Positions 39,560-48,309 are shown, numbered from the stretch's first letter. The stretch is DNA of 48,334 nt from Porphyromonadaceae bacterium UBA7572 (GCA_002476625.1 DLLC01000062.1:20675-69008); one strand, 5' to 3'. Notes: a model not told the origin generated them from the sequence alone. A program made the numbers and translations.

Positions 39560-40012
39560 TCATTCTTTAAGCACTGAGTCGATAATGATGGTTACGGGGC
39601 CGTCGTTCACCAGCGCCACCTGCATATTGGCGCCAAACACGCCACGCTGCACTTCCTTCCCCATCAGACGGCCCACCTCCTGGCAATAGCCATCGTAGAG
39701 CGGCACAGCGAGGTCGTGTCCTGCGGCGTGAATATAGCTCGGCCTATTGCCTTTCTTGGTGGAGGCGTTGAGCGTGAACTGGCTAACGGAAAGAATGTCG
39801 CCGCCTGCGTCGATCACACTACGGTTCATCACGCCATGCTCATCGTCGAAGATACGCATATTCACGGTCTTCTGCGCGAGCCATTTCATATCTGCCTCTG
39901 TGTCGCCCTCTCTCACGCCCACAAGCACCATCAGTCCGTGGCCGATCTTACCCGCTACCTCTCCGCCGATGCTCACAGAGGCACTGGTCACTCTTTGTAT
40001 CACTAATCTCAT
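39560..40012 (-). CDS. dtd: D-aminoacyl-tRNA deacylase
   Basis: This enzyme removes D-amino acids mischarged on tRNA. The 150-residue protein has the two family signatures: SVSQFTLNASTKKGNRPSYIHAA (active-site SQFTL and KGNRP) and ANMQVALVNDGPVTIIID (cross-subunit Gly-Pro motif). Its start overlaps the uvrC stop by four bases (40009-40012), indicating coupling in the uvrC-dtd-mazG-deoC run. Confidence 0.95.
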   Translation of the reverse strand: MRLVIQRVTSASVSIGGEVAGKIGHGLMVLVGVREGDTEADMKWLAQKTVNMRIFDDEHGVMNRSVIDAGGDILSVSQFTLNASTKKGNRPSYIHAAGHDLAVPLYDGYCQEVGRLMGKEVQRGVFGANMQVALVNDGPVTIIIDSVLKE

Positions 40013-41853
40013 TTTACTTCTGAATTACCATTTTTTGCACTGATATTCAGCGCATTATATATAACATTAGCTTTTGAAGGACCTACCACCTCTGTAAGCT
40101 GTGGAAGTGACGCTTCACGAATGCGCTTCACGCTCTTAAACTGCCTGAGTAACAACTGTTTAGTTTTTTCTCCAACACCTCGAATGTGGTCAAGTTCCGA
40201 CTGCACCTGGCTCTTGCTTCGCCGGTTGCGATGGTGCGTGATGCCGAAGCGGTGTGCCTCGTCGCGGAGGCGCTGCACCACTTTCAGTGTCTCGCTGTTC
40301 TTGTCGATATAAAGCGGTAGTGAATCACCGGGAAAATAGATTTCGTTGAGCGTCTTGGCGATACCAACCATCGCTATCTGCCCACGAAGCCCTAATTCAT
40401 CGAGCACCTCCACGCCAGCGCTCAACTGCCCTTTACCGCCGTCAAGAACCACCAGCTGGGGAAGATCCCCCCCCTCGCTCACAAGGCGTGAATAGCGCCG
40501 TGTGAGCACCTCCTTCATCGAGGCGTAGTCGTCGGGGCCTTGCACGGTTTTGATATTGAAATGTCGGTATTCCTTTTTCGAGGGTTTTGCGTTGCGAAAC
40601 ACCACACATGCCGCCACCGGGTTCGTGCCGGAAATATTGGAGTTGTCGAAGCATTCAATATGGTGCGGTAGCGTGGAAAGGCGAAAATCCTTTTGTATGG
40701 TAGTAAGTGTGCGCATAGCACGCTGCTCAGGATTCAGTTTCTCCATCATTTTCAGCTTGTCGGTTCTATACTGCTCTGCGTTCTTCAGGGAAATGGCAAG
40801 GAGCTTACGCTTGTCGCCACGCTGTGGCACCACAAAGTTGATGCCCTCAAGCTCAAAATCAGGCACCACATTCACCAAGGCCTCCTTCACACGGTCGGCA
40901 CGGTAAGCGTCGGCGAAACGGGAGCGAAACTCGCGGATAGCGGTGGACATCAGCTCGGCGTCGGTCTCTCCGGTGTCGGTGTCGATAAACTTATACTCGA
41001 TGGTCATACTTTGCACCACGCTGCCTTCATGCACATGCATATAGTTGAAATAGGCGGCAGCCTCGTCACGGATAATGGAATAAACGTCGATGTTATTGAT
41101 GGTCGGGCTTACGATAACCGACTTTGCACGGTATTTCTCCACCAGCAAATACTTTCTTTTCACCATCTCTGCCTCCTCAAATTTGAGCTCTGAGGCATAG
41201 CGCTCCATTTCACCGCGCAAATAGTCACTTACGTGCTTGGTTTCGCCATTAAGGATATGCGTGATTTCATCGATATATTTTGCGTAGTCTTCGGGCGAAA
41301 CAAGTCCTTGACAAGGGCCGTCGCAGCTTTTCAAATGAAACTTGAGGCAAAGGCGGTGTTTTTTCGATTCCACCGCCTCTGGCGTGAGGTTGAAGCGACA
41401 TGACCGAATCGGGAAAATTTGCTTGAGCGTGTCGAGCAAAGCCCACGCCACCTCTGTTTTGGGATAAGGGCCGAAAAACTTGGCATGTTTGTTCACTTTT
41501 TCACGCGTGAGGTAAACCCGAGGAAACATTTCCTTGGTCACACAAATCCACGGATACGACTTGTCGTCTTTCAGCAGCACATTGTAATGTGGCTGGTAGG
41601 TTTTTATCAAGCTGTTCTCAAGGTCGAGCGCTTCCTCCTCTGTATTGACCACGATATACTCCATGTCGTGTATGTGGCGCACGAGCATATTAGTGCGAAG
41701 CACGGGGTGAACCCTATTGAAATAAGAGCTCACCCTACGCTTCAGCTTCTTTGCCTTGCCCACATATATCACCTCGCCCTCTTTGTTGAAGTATTTATAC
41801 ACGCCAGGGCTGTCGGGCAGAAGACTGATTTTGAGTTTTAATTCTGGGCTCAA
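40009..41853 (-). CDS. uvrC: UvrABC system protein C
   Basis: This is the dual-incision endonuclease of nucleotide excision repair, 614 residues. The N-terminal GIY-YIG domain (LPDSPGVYKYFNKEGEVIYVGKAKKLKRRVSSYF, residues 12-45) makes the 3' cut. The UVR motif (ELKFEEAEMVKRKYLLVEKY, about 210) binds UvrB. The RNase-H-like domain (HIECFDNSNISGTNPVAACVVF and LPQLVVLDGGKGQLSAG) makes the 5' cut. The tandem helix-hairpin-helix at the end (LDHIRGVGEKTKQLLLRQFKSVKRI) binds DNA. It is complete and of normal length. Confidence 0.97.
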   Translation of the reverse strand: MSPELKLKISLLPDSPGVYKYFNKEGEVIYVGKAKKLKRRVSSYFNRVHPVLRTNMLVRHIHDMEYIVVNTEEEALDLENSLIKTYQPHYNVLLKDDKSYPWICVTKEMFPRVYLTREKVNKHAKFFGPYPKTEVAWALLDTLKQIFPIRSCRFNLTPEAVESKKHRLCLKFHLKSCDGPCQGLVSPEDYAKYIDEITHILNGETKHVSDYLRGEMERYASELKFEEAEMVKRKYLLVEKYRAKSVIVSPTINNIDVYSIIRDEAAAYFNYMHVHEGSVVQSMTIEYKFIDTDTGETDAELMSTAIREFRSRFADAYRADRVKEALVNVVPDFELEGINFVVPQRGDKRKLLAISLKNAEQYRTDKLKMMEKLNPEQRAMRTLTTIQKDFRLSTLPHHIECFDNSNISGTNPVAACVVFRNAKPSKKEYRHFNIKTVQGPDDYASMKEVLTRRYSRLVSEGGDLPQLVVLDGGKGQLSAGVEVLDELGLRGQIAMVGIAKTLNEIYFPGDSLPLYIDKNSETLKVVQRLRDEAHRFGITHHRNRRSKSQVQSELDHIRGVGEKTKQLLLRQFKSVKRIREASLPQLTEVVGPSKANVIYNALNISAKNGNSEVK

Positions 41854-41877
41854 TATATTTGCGAATTATCTCTACGA

Positions 41878-42420
41878 CTACTTGTCGGGAAAATCGAATA
41901 AAGAGGTCACTTCCACATCTGAGGGAAAAACGGAACGACCGTTTAATCCAAGAAGCTCACAAATAAAATTAATATAGATTTTTTTCGGTTTCATCGACTT
42001 TACCAGCTCATAAGCGGCCATCATGGTGCCACCTGTGGCCAGGAGGTCGTCGTGAATCACCACCACATCGTCTGGAGTGATGGCATCCTTGTGGATTTCG
42101 ATCACGTCGGTACCGTATTCTTTCGCATACTCTTTCTTTACGGTCTCGGCTGGGAGTTTTCCGGGTTTACGTAAGGGCACGAACCCAGCATTAAGGTCCA
42201 CGGCGAGCATTGCTCCCCCGATAAATCCGCGGGCCTCTACGCCCACCACCTTCGTCACGCCTTTATCGGCGTAAAGTTCATGGAGCCCCTCACGCAAAAT
42301 CTGTAGAGCCTCGGGGTCTTTAAAGGCTGTGGTCAGATCTTTGAATTGAATGCCGGGGACAGGGAAGTCGGGGACGTTCCTGACCACGCTTTTCACTTTG
42401 TCGAGTTGTTCTCTTTTCAT
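41878..42420 (-). CDS. apt: Adenine phosphoribosyltransferase
   Basis: This purine-salvage enzyme converts adenine and PRPP to AMP. The 180-residue protein begins VRNVPDFPVPGIQFKDLTTAF, a clear Apt signature. It has GVEARGFIGGAMLA and the PRPP-binding loop VVVIHDDLLATGGTMMAA. It lies 24 bp before uvrC, and a parS-type site lies in its 47-bp upstream gap to mnmG. Confidence 0.96.
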   Translation of the reverse strand: MKREQLDKVKSVVRNVPDFPVPGIQFKDLTTAFKDPEALQILREGLHELYADKGVTKVVGVEARGFIGGAMLAVDLNAGFVPLRKPGKLPAETVKKEYAKEYGTDVIEIHKDAITPDDVVVIHDDLLATGGTMMAAYELVKSMKPKKIYINFICELLGLNGRSVFPSDVEVTSLFDFPDK

Positions 42421-42443
42421 TGTTCTTTATGTTTGGTTAATAT

Positions 42444-42459
42444 TGTTCCACGTGAAACA
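42444..42459 (+). promoter_or_regulatory. parS-type ParB-binding site
   Basis: TGTTCCACGTGAAACA agrees with the widely conserved chromosomal parS 16-mer, TGTTNCACGTGAAACA. It lies in the 47-bp gap between mnmG and apt. Such sites load ParB/Spo0J for origin segregation and normally cluster near oriC. No parA or parB gene is in this window. Confidence 0.85.
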
Positions 42460-42467
42460 TTTTCGAC

Positions 42468-44345
42468 TTATCTTCCTAAAAGCAAGAGCAGTATATTCAC
42501 ATCACTCGGGGAGATACCAGGAATGCGTGAGGCCTGACCCACTGTTTCGGGATCGATCTTAGCAAGTTTTTGGCGGGCCTCGATAGAGAGGGAGTGAATA
42601 CTGGAGTAGTCAAACTTGCCACGGATTTTCACATGTTCCAGGCGAGAAAGTTTTTTGGCTATAGCTTCCTCCCTGGCAATATAGCCGTGATATTTGATAG
42701 AGATTTCAGCAGCTTCCACAATCTCGTCTTTTAGCGTAGGTGCAAAACTCCCAATGAGCGCTGCAAGATCGGGCACCATTTCTGCCAAAGCCAATATGCT
42801 GAGCTGTGGGCGCAGGATTAAATCATAAAGTTTGCAACCGTGCGCCAAAGGAGGCAATCCGCGGTTTTCAAGTTCTGGATTAATAATGGCGATTTTTACA
42901 GAGAATTCATTAGAGAAATCCACCAACTGATCCACAGCGCTCCATTTCAATCGCATCAAGTCGTATCGCTCTTGAGTGGCAAGACCGATGGCGTAGCCTT
43001 TTGGGGTGAGGCGAAGGTCGGCGTCATCTTGGCGAAGCAATATACGGTGCTCTGCCCTACTGGTGAACATACGGTATGGCTCGTCCACGCCCTTTGTCAC
43101 GAGGTCGTCGATGAGAACACCGATATACGCCTCGTCACGGCCCAGCACAAATGGCTCGGCACCAATTACAGCCTGATGCGCATTGATGCCTGCCATCAAA
43201 CCTTGCCCGGCGGCCTCCTCATAACCAGTAGTGCCATTCACCTGACCTGCGAAAAACAAGTTTTTCACAAGTTTAGTTTCCAGGCTGTGATGAAGCTGCG
43301 TAGGGTCAAAAAAGTCATATTCGATGGCATATCCCGGCCGGTAGGCCTGCACATGCTCAAGTGCAGGAATCTTGGCAAGGGCATCAAACTGCACTCTCCA
43401 CGGCATCGATGAAGAAAAACCATTTAAATACATCTCATGGGTAGTTTCACCTTCTGGCTCGAGGAAAAGTTGGTGCTGATCCTTGTCGGGGAAAGTCACC
43501 AACTTCGTTTCGATGCTGGGGCAATAACGTGGACCGATACTTTGAATCTGACCGTTATATAATGGAGAGTCGGGGAGTCCGGCACGCAAGATGTCATGCA
43601 CTTGCTTATTCGTGTAAATAATCCAGCAGGGGCGCTGCTTCAGTTTGCTTTTGACCGATGGAAGGAAAGAAAAATGGTGAAAATCAGTGTCACCTTCCTG
43701 CTTAATAGCCTTCGTAAAATCCACAGTACGCTCATCAAGGCGCACTGGCGTGCCGGTTTTCATCCGCTGCACGGTGAATCCGAGCTGCCGAAGTTGCTCA
43801 GTAATGCCGTGTGAGGCAGGTTCTGCCACTCGCCCACCCTCTATTTTCACTGGCCCCACGTGCATAAGCCCGTTAAGAAATGTGCCAGCGGTGAGAACGA
43901 CAGATTTAGCGGAAAATTCCAGCCCGAAGGCGGTTTTTACGCCTTTCACCGCACCATCTTCAATCACAAGGCTAACAGCGGAGTCTTGCCACATAAAAAG
44001 ATTTGGAGTGTTTTCAAGAATGCTCCGCCATTCGGCTATGAAACGAATGCGGTCGGCTTGTGCACGTGGGCTCCACATGGCAGGGCCTTTAGAGCGGTTA
44101 AGCATTCTAAACTGAATGGAACTACGGTCGGTGACGATGCCCATTTGTCCGCCAAGAGCATCTATTTCCCTCACTATCTGCCCTTTAGCTATTCCACCAA
44201 CAGCAGGATTGCAACTCATTTGGGCTATTTTGTTCATGTCCATAGTGATAAGGAGCGTGGTGGAACCGAGCCGAGCAGCGGCGGCGGCGGCCTCACATCC
44301 GGCATGTCCTGCCCCAATCACTATCACGTCGTAAGAATAAATCAT
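42468..44345 (-). CDS. mnmG: tRNA uridine-5-carboxymethylaminomethyl modification enzyme MnmG (GidA)
   Basis: This FAD-dependent enzyme works with MnmE to place the cmnm5 group on U34 of certain tRNAs. The 625-residue protein begins YDVIVIGAGHAGCEAA, the FAD dinucleotide-binding motif. It shows SCNPAVGGIAKGQIVREIDALGGQMG, MKTGTPVRLDERT, GPRYCPSIETKLVTFPDKDQHQLFLEPEG and the C-terminal helical domain ending RIPGISPSDVNILLLLL. mnmG is often close to the replication origin, which fits the parS sites here. Its start overlaps the ybeY stop by four bases. Confidence 0.97.
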   Translation of the reverse strand: MIYSYDVIVIGAGHAGCEAAAAAARLGSTTLLITMDMNKIAQMSCNPAVGGIAKGQIVREIDALGGQMGIVTDRSSIQFRMLNRSKGPAMWSPRAQADRIRFIAEWRSILENTPNLFMWQDSAVSLVIEDGAVKGVKTAFGLEFSAKSVVLTAGTFLNGLMHVGPVKIEGGRVAEPASHGITEQLRQLGFTVQRMKTGTPVRLDERTVDFTKAIKQEGDTDFHHFSFLPSVKSKLKQRPCWIIYTNKQVHDILRAGLPDSPLYNGQIQSIGPRYCPSIETKLVTFPDKDQHQLFLEPEGETTHEMYLNGFSSSMPWRVQFDALAKIPALEHVQAYRPGYAIEYDFFDPTQLHHSLETKLVKNLFFAGQVNGTTGYEEAAGQGLMAGINAHQAVIGAEPFVLGRDEAYIGVLIDDLVTKGVDEPYRMFTSRAEHRILLRQDDADLRLTPKGYAIGLATQERYDLMRLKWSAVDQLVDFSNEFSVKIAIINPELENRGLPPLAHGCKLYDLILRPQLSILALAEMVPDLAALIGSFAPTLKDEIVEAAEISIKYHGYIAREEAIAKKLSRLEHVKIRGKFDYSSIHSLSIEARQKLAKIDPETVGQASRIPGISPSDVNILLLLLGR

Positions 44346-44785
44346 TGATTAAATATATTCGATGGCACTATTTCAAGCGCCTCATTTTCAAACCTTTCCA
44401 TAATTTCACGCTCACCGGGACCTTTGTCGTTGATGCCGCAAAGGTGTAGCACCCCATGGATAATCACTCGCAGAAGTTCCATATCATAGGATTTTGCAAA
44501 CTGGCCTGCATTGGAGCGTACAGTATCAAGCGAAATCACCATATCACCACTAATCCGACGGCGGTTGCTATAGTCGAACGTGATGATATCGGTGTAGTAA
44601 TCGTGCTGAAGATACTTGCGGTTGGTGGCGAGAATGTAATCATCGTCACAGAAAATGTAAGTGAGCGCCCCCACCCTCTTGTCGTGGCTGGCGGCTACAG
44701 TCTCAATCCATTTGGCCACCGCCTCATGGTTAAGAACTGGCATCTCAACATTCTCGGCTATGTAAGAAATTTGCATCAAAGCCAT
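44342..44785 (-). CDS. ybeY: Endoribonuclease/rRNA maturation factor YbeY
   Basis: This zinc-dependent RNase is involved in 16S rRNA 3' maturation and ribosome quality control; 147 residues. The conserved block reads RVIIHGVLHLCGINDKGPGEREIM, preceded by YYTDIITFDY and GDMVISLDTV, which are family signatures. The usual HGxLHLxGYDH ends in a third His; here that place is Asp, so the metal site would differ (two visible His plus another ligand). ATG 44776 (MQISYIAE) is an alternative start. It is the first gene of the minus-strand run. Confidence 0.92.
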   Translation of the reverse strand: MALMQISYIAENVEMPVLNHEAVAKWIETVAASHDKRVGALTYIFCDDDYILATNRKYLQHDYYTDIITFDYSNRRRISGDMVISLDTVRSNAGQFAKSYDMELLRVIIHGVLHLCGINDKGPGEREIMERFENEALEIVPSNIFNQ

Positions 44786-45222
44786 TCTCTATAAAAGAAC
44801 AAAATTCACATTATATAAATTAGATAGCGATGAAATAAGTGGCACAAAAGCCGAAACTTATGCGCACATTTTCACTCATACAAAGTTAGCTCTTTTGAAT
44901 GGAAAAAGTGGATAAAAACGTCCAAAAGTGGTATTTTGAATTTTTCTGAAGCAAAATCAAGAAAAGTCAAAAGCACGTCAAATTACTAATATTTAACGCA
45001 TTATACAATTCTAAAGGCGCTGAGAATCAAAAATTCACAAACTTATTGGTAGCCACAAAGGAATATTCACACTAATATGGCACACATTTTGCTGAATATA
45101 GAGACAAATACTGATTTTTTAAGGCAATTTTTGTTTGAAACGAGAATTATCATTAATTTTACTGACAAAGAAAAATTTTCCTTCACAAACCATTAAAAGA
45201 ACAACTTCAAAATTTTCCTATC
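44786..45222. other. 437-bp AT-rich divergent intergenic region with weak DnaA-box-like sequences
   Basis: There is no ORF here. It separates the ybeY-deoC run (-) from nfeD (+) and must hold both promoters. GAATTTTG close to the ybeY start is a poor TAnnTTTG match. Three 8-of-9 matches to TTATNCACA occur: 44858-44866 (+), 44907-44915 (-) and 45063-45071 (+). They are slightly more than expected by chance in AT-rich DNA. It lies between the two parS sites, so it is a candidate origin or origin-proximal region, without proof. Confidence 0.35.
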
Positions 45223-45672
45223 ATGATTGAATACTTTCAAGCTAACCTCTGGCTACTTTGGATTTTGGCGAGTGTGGTGTTTCTTATACTCGAACTCACA
45301 TCTGGCGACTTCTTCTTCATGAGTTTTGCATTTGGGGCAGTGGCTGCCACCATCACATCTGCTCTCGGCACGGGCTTCGTGGCCCAACTCATGGTGTGGA
45401 TGATTTTCTCTTTGGCTTTCTTGATTTGGGTGCGTCCTATCGCCCTCAAATATTTCCACAAGGCCGACAAAAACATCAAAACAAACATCGACGCACTCAT
45501 AGGAAGAGTTGGCACCGTGGAGCAAGCCGTCGAACCGGGCAAAAGCGGATATGTGGCAGTGGACGGCGACTCATGGCGGGCTGTTTCACGTGAAACAGGC
45601 ACCATCAGCGTGGGCGAAAAGGTGAAAATCGTGAGCCGAAAAAGCCTCATCGTCACAGTGGAAAGGGCGTGA
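45223..45672 (+). CDS. NfeD-like membrane protein
   Basis: This is a short-form NfeD protein of 149 residues. Hydrophobic segments at about residues 8-26 (LWLLWILASVVFLILELTS), 30-50 and 52-70 form the membrane part. The C-terminal ~65 residues (LIGRVGTVEQAVEPGKSGYVAVDGDSWRAVSRE to IVSRKSLIVTV) are the OB-fold typical of NfeD. These proteins usually pair with an SPFH/stomatin partner, and one follows 73 bp downstream. The codons for Ala-Val-Ser-Arg-Glu-Thr contain a perfect parS palindrome. Confidence 0.9.
   Translation: MIEYFQANLWLLWILASVVFLILELTSGDFFFMSFAFGAVAATITSALGTGFVAQLMVWMIFSLAFLIWVRPIALKYFHKADKNIKTNIDALIGRVGTVEQAVEPGKSGYVAVDGDSWRAVSRETGTISVGEKVKIVSRKSLIVTVERA
45582..45597 (+). promoter_or_regulatory. 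Perfect palindromic parS site inside nfeD
   Basis: TGTTTCACGTGAAACA is the exact consensus parS 16-mer. The palindrome extends by one base on each side (45581-45598). It is embedded in coding sequence, where it specifies Val-Ser-Arg-Glu-Thr, and lies 3.1 kb from the site at 42444. Confidence 0.93.
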
Positions 45673-45745
45673 ACGCACAGTGGTAAACAAACAGAAAACA
45701 CATAACAAAAAAAATTAAATTATTCATTTTAAAGCAAATAGCAGT

Positions 45746-46708
45746 ATGGAAAACTTAAGCATTGGCTTTTGGGTACTGATTGCACTGATTGTGCTCGTGC
45801 TCATTATCGTGAAAAAGAGTTTAGTGATTATTCCACAATCCGAGACCAAAATTATTGAGAGGCTGGGAAAATATTACGCCACCCTCAAGCCGGGTATCAA
45901 TGTGATTATCCCATTTATCGACCGCCCCAAGACCACAGTGGCATATTCCAACGGAAGGTATTTCTACACCAACACCATCGACCTTCGCGAACAGGTGTAT
46001 GATTTCGACAAGCAGAACGTGATCACCAAGGACAATGTGCAGACACAAATCAATGCCCTCCTCTACTTCCAAATCGTGGAGCCAGAGAGCGCAGTTTATG
46101 AAATCAACAACCTTCCGAATGCCATCGAAAAGCTAACGCAGACCACACTGCGTAACATCATCGGCGAACTGGAACTCGACGAGACTCTCACCTCGCGCGA
46201 TACCATCAACACAAAGCTCCGCGCAGTGCTCGACGATGCCACCAATAAATGGGGTGTGAAAGTGAACCGGGTTGAGCTTCAGGACATTACTCCTCCACAG
46301 TCGGTGCTCCAAGCCATGGAAAAACAGATGCAGGCTGAGCGTAACAAGCGCGCCACCATCCTCACCAGCGAGGGTCAGAAAGCGGCTGCCATCCTCCAGT
46401 CTGAAGGTCAGAAGACGGCCCGCATCAATCAGGCAGAGGCCGACAAACAAACACAAATTCTGCAAGCCGAGGGTGAAGCGCAAGCCCGCATTCGCAAGGC
46501 TGAAGCAGAGGCTATCGCCATCAACAAGATCACCGAGGCTGTGGGGCAAAGCGCCAACCCTGCCAACTACCTGCTGGCGCAGAAATACATTGGCATGATG
46601 CAGCAAGTGGCAGAGGGCAACGGAACCAAGACCGTGTACCTGCCCTACGAAGCCACCAACCTGCTGGGCAGCATAGGCGGCATAAAGGACTTGTTCAAAG
46701 ACAAATAA
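45746..46708 (+). CDS. SPFH/paraslipin family membrane protein (QmcA-like)
   Basis: This is a 320-residue stomatin/prohibitin-fold protein anchored by one N-terminal helix (about residues 5-27, IGFWVLIALIVLVLIIVKKSLV). The SPFH domain runs from ~28 to 190 (QSETKIIERLGKYYATLKPGINVIIPFID; VITKDNVQTQINALLYFQIVEPESAVYEI; WGVKVNRVELQDITPP). Residues ~190-260 form an Ala/Glu/Lys/Gln coiled coil (EGQKAAAILQSEGQKTARI). Such proteins form membrane microdomain scaffolds, and many occur with NfeD, as here. Confidence 0.93.
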   Translation: MENLSIGFWVLIALIVLVLIIVKKSLVIIPQSETKIIERLGKYYATLKPGINVIIPFIDRPKTTVAYSNGRYFYTNTIDLREQVYDFDKQNVITKDNVQTQINALLYFQIVEPESAVYEINNLPNAIEKLTQTTLRNIIGELELDETLTSRDTINTKLRAVLDDATNKWGVKVNRVELQDITPPQSVLQAMEKQMQAERNKRATILTSEGQKAAAILQSEGQKTARINQAEADKQTQILQAEGEAQARIRKAEAEAIAINKITEAVGQSANPANYLLAQKYIGMMQQVAEGNGTKTVYLPYEATNLLGSIGGIKDLFKDK

Positions 46709-46746
46709 GCATCAACACATATCACTGATACCCTGATAACACTCCC

Positions 46747-46791
46747 AGTGTCTGTCAAGAGCCACAAAAAGCTCTCGGCAGACACTTTTTT
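46747..46791 (+). terminator. Rho-independent terminator of the nfeD-SPFH pair
   Basis: AGTGTCTG-t-C-a-AGAGC (46747-46762) pairs with GCTCT-c-G-g-CAGACACT (46771-46786) and ends in six T. It lies 38 bp after the SPFH stop. Confidence 0.83.
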
Positions 46792-46870
46792 ACTCAAAAA
46801 TATAGGATAATTAAGCAAAATAACGTAAATTCGCTAATAAAAGCATATCCCCCTTGATAAAAACAATACG

Positions 46871-47968
46871 ATGATCAATATTTTCCATATCGTGAGCAAC
46901 AAAATATGGAGCGGACCAGAGCAGTACGCCTACGACTTGATGCTCAAACTGAAAGATGAAGAAAACTACTATGTGGAAATGGTGTGCGGAAAAAGCGAAG
47001 CCGTGCTAAGCCGCTTCCGCCCGCTGGAAATTCCCCTCTCCATTCTTCCTCTGAAGGGCATCACCGACCTCGACAGCCCCAAGCGATTTAAAAGGCTGCT
47101 CAAACGCGGACAAAACATCATACACGTGCACACCTTTGGCGACGCCGTGACAGCCATCTTAGCCAAGCACATGAGCAACAACAGCAAGAACGTGCGCATA
47201 GTGATGTCGCTTCACGGTGTGGAGCGCCCACGGCTCAACATCGTGTCGAAAAAGGTGTACCGCGAGCTCGACCGCGTAATTTTCGCCTCGCAAAAAGCCT
47301 ACGACTCCTTCATGCCACGCATCAAGCACTTCAACCGCGACAAGGCTGTGATCATCCGCGACAGCGTGCTGGAGGCCACCGACTCCCCTACCGCGCCAGA
47401 TCTGCGCAAGAAACTGAATATAGCCCCGGAATGCGCCCTTATCATGTACCAGGGACGCCTGTGCCGTGAAAAGGGTGTGGACACGCTTATCAAAGCCATT
47501 GCACAGCTCGACAGAAGCTCCTTCCACCTGGTGCTTGTGGGCGAAGGTCACCACAAGTTTTTAGCACAGATTAAAGGGTTCATAGTGGCCAACCAGCTGA
47601 TGAAAAACGTCACCTTCCTCGGATTCAGCCCATGCGTGCAGTCGCTCGTGAAGCAATGCGACTTCGGTGTGCAGCCAAGTGTGCGGCCGGAGGCCCTCGG
47701 CTTGAGCAACCTGGAATACATGATGCACGGCAAAGCCCACATCGCCACCAACAACGGCGCGCAGCTCGAATACCTGAACCACGGTGAAAACGCCCTGCTG
47801 GTGAACCCTGAAAATCAGTTTGAGCTGGCCGACGCCATCAAAAGCCTCATCGAAAACCCTGTGCTACGCAGCAAGATAGGACAGCAGGCGCAACGCGACT
47901 TCAACGACCATTTAGGCTACGACACCTTCTACCACCAGATGACCGCCCTCTACAACAGCCTCTTCTAA
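46871..47968 (+). CDS. GT4-family glycosyltransferase
   Basis: This is a 365-residue GT-B fold glycosyltransferase, probably cytoplasmic and peripheral to the membrane. The N-terminal half begins MINIFHIVSNKIWSGPEQYAYDL, with the typical acceptor-side Gly/Pro loop. The C-terminal half has ALIMYQGRLCREKGVDTLIKAI, HLVLVGEGHHK, VTFLGFSPCVQSLVKQCDF and EALGLSNLE, which is the E-x7-E nucleotide-sugar motif, then GENALLVNPENQFELADAI. It is likely involved in LPS, capsule or exopolysaccharide synthesis. It stands alone here, so the product is unknown. Confidence 0.92.
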   Translation: MINIFHIVSNKIWSGPEQYAYDLMLKLKDEENYYVEMVCGKSEAVLSRFRPLEIPLSILPLKGITDLDSPKRFKRLLKRGQNIIHVHTFGDAVTAILAKHMSNNSKNVRIVMSLHGVERPRLNIVSKKVYRELDRVIFASQKAYDSFMPRIKHFNRDKAVIIRDSVLEATDSPTAPDLRKKLNIAPECALIMYQGRLCREKGVDTLIKAIAQLDRSSFHLVLVGEGHHKFLAQIKGFIVANQLMKNVTFLGFSPCVQSLVKQCDFGVQPSVRPEALGLSNLEYMMHGKAHIATNNGAQLEYLNHGENALLVNPENQFELADAIKSLIENPVLRSKIGQQAQRDFNDHLGYDTFYHQMTALYNSLF

Positions 47969-48273
47969 ACCCAAAAAGCAATCAAAATGCCATATTAGAG
48001 AGGCAAAAACCAGCGGTTCATTAGCAAAAAGAAAAAAATATTGGAGTCGAACGTACTTCAATCCTGACCACATTATCGGATGTGTCGTGGTTGATTATTA
48101 TACTTGTAACACACTTGAATTCAAATTGATAGGCGGACGTGGCATGCCACGTCACTACTATAACAGGTTCACCAATTCCATTTTTTACAGGAGAAACGCG
48201 ATCACCCGTTAGATGAGTAAAGAGAATTATCAGATATAAAAATAGGCGAAATCGGCGAAAGCCGTATGAGGAG
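47969..48273. other. Intergenic region with an 18-bp perfect palindrome
   Basis: No ORF longer than a few codons was seen between the glycosyltransferase and the tRNA terminator. The one marked feature is the loop-less palindrome GACGTGGCATGCCACGTC at 48136-48153, which is GC-rich in AT-rich surroundings. It could be a dimeric-regulator operator or a remnant of a hairpin. No direct repeats marking an integrated element were noticed. Confidence 0.5.
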
Positions 48274-48309
48274 AAACAAAAAAGGCTCCAAACTCTTTGT
48301 TTGGAACCT
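48274..48309 (-). terminator. Rho-independent terminator downstream of the tRNA gene
   Basis: AGG-c-TCCAAAC (48283-48293) pairs with GTTTGGA-a-CCT (48299-48309). On the minus strand it is followed by six T and GTTT. It starts 5 bp after the tRNA 3' end. Confidence 0.85.

Noticed and set aside
48028..48062. tRNA-like fragment near 48045 (minus strand GTTCGACTCC)
   Set aside because: The flanking five bases do not pair to make a T stem and no cloverleaf could be built, so it is not called as a tRNA or an attachment site.
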